64,000 nucleotides of DNA from NCBI RefSeq assembly GCF_014356525.2, contig NC_052504.1, positions 58,469,137 through 58,533,136 on the forward strand, written 5' to 3'. A model generated the notes under the pieces. That model did no database searches and was not told the DNA's origin. It was given only the letters and a program-made list of their open reading frames with translations. Of this stretch, positions 32,201 to 44,200 are shown piece after piece. Made by a program: the position numbers and the translations under genes. The stretch's first letter is position 1; the number at the start of each line of letters is the position of its first letter. The stretch is from Nilaparvata lugens. Lineage: Eukaryota; Arthropoda; Insecta; Hemiptera; Delphacidae.

Positions 32201-35200
32201 AACTGTCTGATCAGCTTTTAGTTTTTAAAGTTGAAAAAAATATTTCTCTTCTTAAAGAAGGAAGTGATGTTTGGGGGTATGTCAAACCTTGTGGTTCATG
32301 ACATATTATTACCAGCCATGAAAACCGTAACTCATACCTCAACTCCTTACCGCAATTATTGTTCCACCTCATTTCCAACCTTTTGCCTCAAATAGTGAAA
32401 TACTTAAAATTGCTACAGTACATCCATCATCAATGCTATGTGTGGCCACACCAACGAGTCAACGCTTCAATTATATTCATGGTGAAAAGGAACAATATCA
32501 AGGTATTTAGATTCATTTATCAATTATTTCATCATTATTTATTCTCACCCCTTCCTCTGGTCCGCCATTTTAATACAGTCTTATTCTACTAACCCTCTTA
32601 TTTCCTATCCTCATTCCCGAACATTTGGTCCTCCAGGCCAGATTTGTGAATCAATATTTTTTTTTATTGGAAATATTATGTCCATTCACTTTGTCATGCT
32701 TAACAACTACATTATATATCTATACAACTTGTACTATAACTTCAGTTACGGTACTTCAATTCAAATAATGGCTTACTTCAATTGAAGTCTAATAATTTCT
32801 ATTGTGGAACCACATTATTAACTGCATATTTCGAATATTATTCGACTTATTTCCTCTTATGCCTCATATATGCCAACTTGTCTTTCAAATTGTAATTTTG
32901 AAAAACCTCAATTTCAATAATTGCATTGTTTTATAGTAATTTTCTTAGCTTCTTATGGCTATTCTTGCAATCTCAATTATTTATTGTACCTCAAGTTATT
33001 ATTGTCAATCTGAATTATGATAAAACCTTATTGTTATCAAGTTACTAGTCATCATGGCTAAATCTCTAGCAATAGTCACTGCCAAAAAGAACAATGCATT
33101 TGAACAAATTCAGATATTTTATGATATGTCAAAAAAGGTCTCTGATAAGGAGATTTACCAGAAATTGCTAGCTTGTTCTAAATCTTTGAACATATTAAGA
33201 TCAGATTTATCTGAACTTGAACTTATGTCAAAAAACTGGTCGTGTAATAACTGTTTATCGAAACTGAGAATACAGCGTAATAGCAGCTCAGATACGCCAG
33301 TGAAAACTACACCAGGGAAAACGGCTACTGGTTCGGATTCTCAAGCTTCAAATAACACTGACACGTCAACAATAACAAAAGACGCTTTTAAAAAATTGTT
33401 ATTGGACTTAAAAAACGAGATTCTTAGTGGTCAAGCCAAGCTAGAGAAATCGCTTGATGCGTGTAAGCAGCAGCTCAGTTCGAACGCCGTTATTCTTACA
33501 ACACAGAGTGAAATCATCAAGGCACAGGAGGAATTATCTCATCTTTAAAAATGGATAATATAGAACTGAAAAAGAATGTCGAACTTTTGACCAATAAGTT
33601 GGATGCACTCGAGCAGTATGGCCGGAAGAATACGCTGGAGATTCGAGGTGTGCCGGTTGCTGATAACGAGAATGTGGCAGATTTGGTGATAGCGACATGT
33701 AAGGCGGTTGGCGTGACTGTGGGAGCCGAGGCGATTGACGTATGTCACCGCCTAAAGAAGAGTGCAGCGCAGCCGACGCCCGCCATCGTCGCCAAGTTTG
33801 TGCGTCGCGACGTCGTTCACCAGGTGCTCGCAGGCAAGAAACAGTTGAGGAAGCTGTCCTCTCGAGTCTTTGGCAATCAAGGTGACGATCAACCAATTTA
33901 TATTAATTTGTCATTAACTCTAGAGCGGAAAAGGTTACTAGCTCAAGCTAAAAAAATTCAGAAGGACCTGGGGTTCAAGTATGTTTGGGTTGACTGGGCT
34001 GGAAATCTAAAGGTCCGAAAGGTGGATAAGGGAAAGGTGTTTACTATAAATACAGATAATGATCTAAACGCTCTTATGGCCACCTGTACTTGACTCCTTA
34101 ATTTTTCGAAAGAAGAATCCAACTTAACTGACTGATGGTACCTATTTTTATTTGATAATGTAGATTTTTTCCCAAATAAGAATAATTCTAATAATAATTG
34201 ATTATGATAACTATAAATTCGAATATCAAATGAACGATAGATGAATATCAATATTTATATAGCTATAAAGCTGTATTATCTAAATTGATTTTTTCAAAAT
34301 AGTTCTCTTGTTCCAACTTACATATTTAAGCTTTTGTTTCTTTTCCCATTACTTTCGTTTAATTATTTCCAGTTATATTTTAACTTAATTTGAATATTAT
34401 TTTTTCCCACATCTCAATATCATGCGATTTCTATTTAATGATGCAAATGTATTGCAATGAACGAGAAAAGCGTATTTCTTTTCTTTTCCCCTATCCATCC
34501 TTGCTTTTCTGTAACAAGTGATTTGTATCTTCGTATTGTGCCTTATAACGGAGGGGGATGTAATGGGGTGAATTCTCAATTGTGCTTATTCTAAATGTGT
34601 GAATTATGTGAATGAAGTGAGAACGCTGAGATGACTTTTATTTTATATTCGATTTTTATTTCACTTTATTAATGTACATATGTATTTTTTATGAGATGTT
34701 CATAGGTCTTAGTTATTTTTGGAGGGGATTATTGCCTTGGAGTGAACGGAGAGACTGTGTTAACTAGTAAAAAAGAATATAAATAAGTAAATAAAATATA
34801 AAAATTGATAAATTGCACTCTAGGCTGCAACGGCTTACTTGTCAATTCAATGTTTGATTCTTGTTCTTTTCATGATTTTGTTCCTCGGTAAAACTTTCCA
34901 AGCAATCTTATCATTAGAGTGCCTAGTCCGGGTAGCATTGTCGACCCTGATCACCAAATTCTCTAATTACAGTTCTCTTTCAAAAATACAGCAAGATTCC
35001 TTCATCTACTTCTGTTCTTATCGTAGTAACAGTTTGCAATAGAGCAAAAGTGATGCAGTTTCTCCTCTCGCTCACGGCGGTATCTCTCTCTTACATTAAG
35101 CACTTTGTTTTTATTTTTATTCTTATTTTTATTTTCGTTCATCGATAGTAGCCTACTATCTCAGTCAACTAGATTATCCTTTCTTTTTCGAGGTAAACAA

Positions 35201-38200
35201 AATATAGAAATGCCGTACAGAAAGATGATTAAGTTTACCTGATAAAATTTCGTTTGAGGCATGGCTTGAATGTGCCTATACCACTTCTTCTCTATACCTA
35301 ATTTAAGTAACTTTTAAAATTAAAAACTAACAAATTTTCATTTAACGTTAATTTTTCTTTTATCACATAGTTTTTCAAAGAAATTAGTAGCTTATATCTT
35401 TTCTACTTTCTCTTGTCTTTTTTTCTCTTTCCTTTTTAATCTTTTTAATAACCTTTCATGGTAATAATTGATAATTTTGACAATGAAGCTGCACAGGAAT
35501 GCTACAGTACAATTGAGTTAGATAATATTCTTCCACCCCTACCAATTAATTTTGTTAATGATGTGGAGAGGAGTTCAATGAGTGTTCTTCACATGAACAT
35601 ACGAAGCCTAAACAAGAATTTCGATGAATTCGCCTACACAATTGAAAACTGTTCCTTAAAATTTAATATTATAGTATTGTCTGAGACGTGGATGAGCGAA
35701 GACGAGCCTTTCAACTATGTTTTGAATGGTTACTCGTCAATAAATCAGCCAGGTAAGAGAAATAGAAAGAATGGTATCTGTGTTTTCATCAGTAATGAAC
35801 TGTCTTTTAACAAATTAAACATTGAAATTATGGAATCAGACTCATTGATACTTAATATTAAAAATCCTATCACTAAAAATGAGATCAATTTAATTGCAAT
35901 ATACAGATCACCCTCTCTATCAGCAAATCTTTTTTTGAATGCTTTGGAAAGTACTTTAGAAAGACTGCTCGCACATAAAAATATAATTCTAATTGGTGAT
36001 ATCAATATCAATCTAAAACAGACTACCGCTATTTCTATTGATTATTTCAACATATTGTCTTCAAACGGTTTCGTCTCCTATATAAATAAACCTACTCGAG
36101 TCCAAAATCAATCGGAATCGTGCATTGATCATATCTTTTTCAAAAATAGTTCCTTCAAAGCTGAAGATTTGATAGGTGCTATTTTCAAGACCGATATAAC
36201 TGACCATTACAGCACCAGTATCCATATTAAAACCGCAGACGGTGGTTCTGATAGGCCTAATTTAGCAAACACTATTACTGAAAAAATTGTTTTCAATAAA
36301 TTAATTTCAAATCTTGAAAATGAAGATTGGGAGGAGGTAATAAATAATAATAACATCCATACACTAGTACACTCTTTTGAACAAAAACTTTCAACCCATA
36401 TTGAAAATGCAACTATCAAAATAAAGACATCACACAGAAATAAACCACTAAAGAACTGGATCACCACCGGACTAATAAGAGCTATTCAAACCAGAAATAA
36501 AATGCACAAAAAACTACAGAAGCAACCACATAATAACGAAATGAAACAATGCTACACTCGCTATAGAAACGTCCTAAACAAATTACTGAAAGAAACCAAG
36601 ATTAGGTATTACAGAAATAAATTGGAGCAAAGTAGAGGTAACTCCAGGAAGACATGGAATACCATAAATGAAATACTTGATGTAGAAAAGAAAAATTCAA
36701 AGACTGATATTGATCCTGAAATTTTAAATAAACATTTTTCGTCTATCGGGAGAGTACTCGCAGAAGAACTGAATAAAGAAAATAAAAACATCCCTCCTCC
36801 AACTGGTCAAAATTCCCGTTTTTCACGAATAGGTTTCCCAAATTCCTTTTTCCTTTTCCCGACAAATGAGGAAGAAATTATCAAAACAATTAAAGACCTC
36901 AAATCCAGCTCAGCACCAGGAATTAATAACATAAATAATAGCTGTCTAAAAATCATTGCCACTATATTGCTAAACCTTTAAAAATTATAATTAATAAATG
37001 CTTTGAAGAAGGTTTCTTTCCGGAGGAGTTCAAGGTGGCTAAAGTCATACCTTTACATAAATCGGGAGATGTTGACGATCCCAATAACTACCGCCCAATA
37101 AGCTTGCTAAGTGGATTTTCAAAGATCATGGAAAAGCTTATTAAAAAGCGGCTAGTACAATACATGATTGTGAGTAAGGTGATTCACCCTAACCAGTTTG
37201 GATTTCAAGAAGGAAAAAACACAGAAGACGCTATTTCGTTATTAGTAAAAATTTTAACTGAAAATTTTAGTAATAATAAAAAATCTATTGCAATTTTTAT
37301 TGACTTGAAAAAAGCATTCGATACTGTCCCACACACCAAACTGTTGGAAAAGCTCAATAGAATTGGAATTCGAGGTTTGCCCCTGAAACTTTTTACAAGC
37401 TACCTTGAAGGTCGCTCTCAAATATTATCAATTGAAAATAAATCCAGTACTGAAAATCTTTTTCCACTAGCTGGCTGGAGGGAGACTAGAATGCTAGCCC
37501 CACTTCTACCTCTCCTCAGCGTTTTTACTCTGTCAGCCAAAACTGTCTGATCAGCTTTTAGTTTTTAAAGTTGAAAAAAATATTTCTCTTCTTAAAGAAG
37601 GAAGTGATGTTTGGGGGTATGTCAAACCTTGTGGTTCATGACATATTATTACCAGCCATGAAAACCGTAACTCATACCTCAACTCCTTACCGCAATTATT
37701 GTTCCACCTCATTTCCAACCTTTTGCCTCAAATAGTGAAATACTTAAAATTGCTACAGTACATCCATCATCAATGCTATGTGTGGCCACACCAACGAGTC
37801 AACGCTTCAATTATATTCATGGTGAAAAGGAACAATATCAAGGTATTTAGATTCATTTATCAATTATTTCATCATTATTTATTCTCACCCCTTCCTCTGG
37901 TCCTCCATTTTAATACAGTCTTATTCTACTAACCCTCTTATTTCCTATCCTCATTCCCGAACATTTGGTCCTCCACCAGATTTGTGAATCAATATTTTTT
38001 TTTATTGGAAATATTATGTCCATTCACTTTGTCATGCTTAACAACTACATTATATATCTATACAACTTGTACTATAACTTCAGTTACTTCAATTCAAATA
38101 ATGGCTTACTTCAATTGAAGTCTAATAATTTCTATTGTGGAACCACATTATTAACTGCATATTTCGAATATTATTCGACTTATTTCCTCTTATGCCTCAT

Positions 38201-41200
38201 ATATGCCAACTTGTCTTTCAAATTGTAATTTTGAAAAACCTCAATTTCAATAATTGCATTGTTTTATAGTAATTTTCTTAGCTTCTTATGGCTATTCTTG
38301 CAATCTCAATTATTTATTGTACCTCAAGTTATTATTGTCAATCTGAATTATGATAAAACCTTATTGTTATCAAGTTACTAGTCATCATGGCTAAATCTCT
38401 AGCAATAGTCACTGCCAAAAAGAACAATGCATTTGAACAAATTCAGATATTTTATGATATGTCAAAAAAGGTCTCTGATAAGGAGATTTACCAGAAATTG
38501 CTAGCTTGTTCTAAATCTTTGAACATATTAAGATCAGATTTATCTGAGTCACTGGATGTCTATCACGAATTGCAATTAGAGGTAGATGACAAGTTCACAC
38601 CTAATTACTCACCACTAAACAGCGCAGATGAGGTAATTGATTGTATTTACCTCACATTAAAAAACATAGAAGTGAAATTGTCAAAGTCAAAATCTGAACA
38701 TGAACAGGTCGTTTTCTTACCTAAGCTTGACTTGAAACATTTCTCTGGCGACCCTCTCGATTGGACATCATTTATTAATTCATTTGATTCGAGTATTCAC
38801 TCTAATCCCACACTATCAGGTGTAATCAAACTTCAATATCTAGTGGGCTCTATCTCAGGAGAACCGCTTGATTTCATAAAATCACTACAAATAACTGATA
38901 GTAATTACCAGGTAGCCTACGATTTGCTTCAAGAAAGTTATAGTTCACCTTGATGATTGATATCACTTCACCTCAACAAAATTCTAGATTTATCTAATAT
39001 CACTCATCAACCATCTCAAATGAGGAAATTTCTCAACTCCTACAATGAGAATACTAAAACATTAAAGGGATTAGAAATTGTTATAACCGCTAATAATCCT
39101 TTAGTGCTCTTATAATGCAAAAAATGGATAAAACCTCGGAAAAAAGTTTGAGCATTTTCGTTCTTTGAACAAAACTAGTGAGACCGCTCTTGCAGAAGAG
39201 AAAGAAATAATTACACTTTCAATTCAAGAGTGCAATGAAATTGAAAATTCAAATATTCACTCCACTTCTGCACCTAAAACCGTTTCATTGTCTACTTCAA
39301 GATCAAAAAATAAATACTCTCCTAAAATAAATAGGAATCTTCGTACTAACAAGGTCACATTGATGAATTATAATGATGAAATCAAACATGAACCAAAAAC
39401 ATTTGAATGTTTTGTTTGCCAAAACAATGATCATAAATTTATTCATGTCCGGTTTTCAAAAATAATGCACCCAAGGCACGCTTTCAGATTGTCAAAGAAA
39501 ACAAATGATGCATTTCCTGTTTAGGAAACGACACAATCAAAAAATGTAAGTCTAAAGCTAAGTGTATGCTTCACCTGTCATGAAAGACACCATACTCTAC
39601 TACATTTTGAAAATAACCATTCAACTAACAACATGATACCTCTCAAATCAAGCAGTCATGGAGATACCTGAGCTCAACCTCAAATCAACATGACACCTCC
39701 TCTTGTTGTACTGACCACTACTGATACTCATCAGCGCCCTCATCATTCAACATCTACAGTACTACTTTGAACCTTGCTTGTTAAAATTACCTCTCCTTAT
39801 GGAAACAGCCACATTTTCCGCACACTTGCTGACTCTGGTAGTCAATCATGTTTTCTCACTGAAAATGCTGCACAATTATTGTGTGCACCTCGCATTAAGA
39901 GTAACCACAGTGTTATTGGATTTTCTCAATCGCCCGTACATTCTAAGGGACTCACCTCTCTTACTATTGGAACTCTGAGTGGCAATATTATTTCATCCAA
40001 TCAAGAATTCTTGATTATTGATAAAATCTGTGTAAATCTACCCTGCACAGAAATTGCTTCTGAGGTCTTACAGAAAGTATGACCATATCTTCTGGCTGAT
40101 CCTATGTTTCATCTAGCTGGAGGCATAGATATTCTTCGTTTTGCTTCAGTCTATCCTCTTCTGCTTAACCAAATCGTTCATCACCTCGGTCCTGGTCTTC
40201 CAAGTTTGATTGGGACTCATTTTGACTCATTTTGGTTTTATAGTTATGGGTGAAGCTCCAGCTAAACATCAAGTTGATTCTTCCCTTGCTCTACAACCAT
40301 CAACCACACTCTTGGCTGTCAATAATATGGATTTGCACAAATCTCCAACGCTTTTGGGAACAAGAAGAACCTCCAATGGCATCTAAAAAATCTGAAGAAG
40401 AACGTCTATGTGATGAACATTTCCTCTCAACCTATTCCCGTGATGAATCTGGACGATTTTGTGCCAGACTGCCAGTCAAGGCCCAACACCCACCTTTGGG
40501 TCAGTCTAAAGCCACTGCTGAACACAGATTGAATTCAATAGAGAGAAAATTCAAGGCTCAACCACACTTCCAGTCTTTATATGCTGATTTTATGTCAGAG
40601 TATTTGACATTAGGTCATATGGAATTGACTAACACTGCTGATCTACCTACTACACATTATTTTCTACCTCATCATGGAGTTCTCAAAGAATCCAGTAGTA
40701 CTACTCGCCTACGTACTGTATTTGATGCCTGTGCCAAAACCACAGCTGGTATTTCCTTAAAACAGATTCTGCTTACTGGAAGGAAAATGCAGACCAACAT
40801 TTGTGATTTGTTGCTTATCTTCCGACTGCACAAGATTGTTTTCTCTTGTGATATATGCCAAATGTACAGGCAGATCAAAGTTCATCCTGATGATCAGTGC
40901 TATCAGTTGATTTTATGGCGTACTGATCCTACTCAATCTGCTCCAGTTTTCAAGTTGACTACAGTAACATATGGAATGAGCTGCTCTCCATATCTTGCTA
41001 TTGGAACTCTTCACCAACTTGCCACTGAAGAAGGTGACTCCTATCCAGAAGCTGCTGAAATTCTGCACTCTCAAACCTTCGTTGATGATGTCATTGCCGG
41101 TGCAGACTCTGAAGAAGAGGCTTCAAGACTACATCAACAACTGATCTTACTCCTCAAGCATGGTAGATTTGAACTACGAAAATGGACTTCAAATTCCAAC

Positions 41201-44200
41201 TCAATCCTTTCCAGCCTGCCTGATGGTCACCTTGAGACTTCTGCATTTCTTCCAGATGATCAACAACCTCACTTCACATTCCTGGGCATTCAGTGGTCAG
41301 CATCAAATGATTGTTTTACATATAACCTCAACCTACCTCATGATGCTACAACTAAACACAAGGTATTGAGCGTGATTGCCAAGATCTATGACCCCTGTGT
41401 CTTTCTCTCTCCAGTGGTATTGTGGGCTAAATGCTTCATGCAACTGCTCTGGACAGAGGGTAATGTGGCAAAATTCCGTTGACACCTCAGCCACACTCCA
41501 AGACATTTCAATACCACGAGCTCTAAAATCATTTCAGTCTAGCAATACTGAATTGCATGGCTTTGCTGATGCTTCTGAACGTGGATTTGCTGCAGTGATA
41601 TACCTCAGATCATGTGGACAGTTACTTGTTTCTAAAACTCGAGTAGCCCCTTTGAAAAAACTTACTCCACCATGTTTGGATTTGTGTGCTGCTCACTTAC
41701 TTGCTCAGTTGACCTTGAATGTCATCTCAACCTTTCATAAAAAAAACTAGAGTTCTCTTCTATCACATTATGGTGTGATTCTGTTGTGACCTTGACTTGG
41801 CTGCAGACTCCTCCTCATCAGCTCAAAACTTTTGTGACAAACTGTGTTGCTGGAACACAAGAATTGGTACCCTCTGACAGCTGGAGACATATTTCTGGTG
41901 AACAGAACCCTGCTGATTGTGCCTCATGTGGAGTACTTCCTGCTGAATTACTTTCTCATAACTTGTGGTGGACAGGCCCATCCTGGCTACAGGAACCTCC
42001 TGACTTCTGGCCAATTCCTGCATTCACTCCTGTGGAACTCGCTGAGACCGATGAAAGCAAGCCTCTATCACCAGTCACTCTTATTGCTACTGCACCTCAA
42101 GAATGGGATCTACTTCACAAATTCTCTTCATTCAGCCAACTTCAGCATGTTATGGTCTACATCCTACGCTTCGTTTTCTGATTAGATTTTTGCCCACACC
42201 TACTTCTATCAGAATTCCCAGTGTCACTCTAGGCCAGCTAGACTCAGTTGGCATCTGGGGTGGGCCGCAGCAGGGGAAGGGAGGCTTGGTGGTGTGACTG
42301 TCAACCACCCTCATTTGAGTCGGGGGTTGGAACAGGGTCTTGAGTACCTTGGAGAAATGCTTCCCTCTTTTAGGTAAGAGGGACCGTGCTTTTGCACTGC
42401 CTAACAGGGTTGGGGGTGGAGTGAGAGGAACAAGAACAATCTGTTGTCTGCTGTGAGGGGGGTCTCTGGTACTGGAGGAACGCTCCCGATTGCCACTAGA
42501 TGTCCTCTTGCTATTTTGGTCCAAATAAGCAGGGTATAAGAGCCTCGGAACTGGTTGCCATAGTTGGTCACCGGGTCCCCAACCTCAGGCACCGGCTATT
42601 TTCTGTGGCCAGGATCACGTCTCAATGTCGAGAAAGGCCTTCTCAAGCCTTCCTTGAGGTCCTTTTGCTATTCTAGGATGAAATAGCAAGGTATGAGAGC
42701 CCTTGCACCGGGCATCACTACTGGTCACCGGGTCTCTAACCTCAGGCACCAGCTATTTCCTGTGGCTAGGATCATGTCTTGGTGTCGAGAAAGGCCTTCT
42801 CAAGCCTTACTCGAGGTCCTCTTGCTATTCTAGGACGGAATAGCAAGGTATGAGAGCCCTTGCACCAGACGTCACTACTGGTCACCAGGTCCCTAACCTC
42901 GGGCACCAGCTATTTCCTGCAACTAGGATCGTGTCTCTGGGTCAAGAAAGGCCTTCTCAAGCCTTACTCGAGGTCCTCTTGCTATTCTAGGACGAAATAG
43001 CAAGGTACGAGAGCCCTTGCACCAGGCATCACTACTGGTCACTGGGTCCCTAACCTTGGGCACCGGCTATTTCCTGTGACTAGGATCATGTCTCGGGGTT
43101 GAGAAAAGCCTTCCCGAGCCTTTCTCGAGGTACTCTTGCTTTTCGTGTTGGAAACAGCAACGTAGGAGGTCCCTTACACTCGCCATTGCTGTTGGTCACT
43201 GGGTCCCCAACCTCGGGCACCAGCTATTTCCTGAGGCCAAGATCGCGTCTCAATGTCGAGAAAGGCCTTCCTGAGCCTTACTCAAGGTCCTCTTACCTTT
43301 CCTGGCTCTAGAGATGATGCACCAGGGTCTAGTCAGGTTCTAGCCAAAACCTGACGTGTTGCCACTGGTCGAAACAGGCAGGCTGCTGCCCAAAGTCATC
43401 AAAGTGGTCAAACAACACTCACCCGCTGTGAGTGCTGAATCTCAGAGCTTCCAGTGCCTTTGGTTAACTTCAGTTAACCTCAGACACAACTCCTAGTAGT
43501 TGAAGGAGTCGGAGTACACTCAGGATATGAGCTGTACTATCTTGCTAGCTGCGCGCTGCTTCCTTCACTGGTTCTCTGCCAACCGCTTGCACTGGACACC
43601 TGCACTAGACTGACTCCCCTTAGCTCTTCACGAGCCTCCCTCAGTAGCCGAGAGGGGGGGGGTAAGGATGCACGGCACTGTTGAGCAGTAGCTCAGTGGC
43701 CGGCCTGCTCATTGATCAACGAGATCTCATCAAGAGATTACCAAGCGTATTCAAAACTAGCCCAAACTCCATTCCCCTCACTAGTTATGATATTCATTGT
43801 GACACACTGTTCCTACTAAGGGAAGGGGGGGGAAGAAATGGGAAGGTTAGGGGGGGTGTGGATGAGAAGGGTATGCGACTGACATATGTCCCAAAGCACC
43901 GGGTACATACTGTCGCCTCTCCGACGGTCACAGAAGACCATACAATCATCTGGGCACCAGGTTGGATCCTTACCAACCAGTGACCATGTGGTGGCACCGT
44001 CAAAGGGAAAATCAGTAAGCCATCTGGCCACGTTCTCGGCCTGGCCTCCTTAGAGAGGTACTGCTGAGCTGCGCCGTGCTTCTGCACTGCACAGGTAAGC
44101 CATGCTTCAGCACTGCTAGGAGCGGGGGATCTCGCCCCGCCAGGGAACGCCGTGCTTCCCCACTGCTAAGACGCTGTGCTTCCGCACTGCAAGGGGGATG

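Larger units (their letters stand above)
29682..32303 (-). mobile_element. Deleted Gypsy-type LTR retrotransposon
   Basis: Inserted in the BEL 5' LTR with a 4-bp duplication TATT (29678-29681 and 32304-32307). In its own (minus) sense it has a full 5' LTR (32303-31427), a leader, a gag frame, and then only the last 80 or so bases of the 3' LTR (29761-29682). The pol genes and most of the 3' LTR are missing. The LTR family is the same as the solo LTR at 19315-20188. Confidence 0.85.
28037..32623 (+). repeat. BEL 5' LTR, split in three
   Basis: Pieces 28037-28144, 29476-29681 and 32304-32623 match consecutive parts of the 3' LTR at 53660-54255. The first break is the P-like insertion (8-bp duplication), the second the deleted Gypsy (4-bp duplication). 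The first piece also carries about 30 extra bases (from AAGCTAATTC) absent from the 3' LTR. The sequence after the LTR end, TTTGGTCCTCCA, is where the primer binding site should lie. Confidence 0.85.
33215..37457 (+). mobile_element. CR1/Jockey-like LINE fragment, truncated at both ends
   Basis: The fragment holds an ORF1 without start, an unusually long 1.36-kb noncoding interval, an ORF2 with endonuclease, and the first part of the reverse transcriptase. It breaks off in RT before the catalytic FADD box. The right junction shares CTTTTT with the repeated LTR sequence, suggesting a microhomology join rather than normal LINE integration. Confidence 0.85.
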
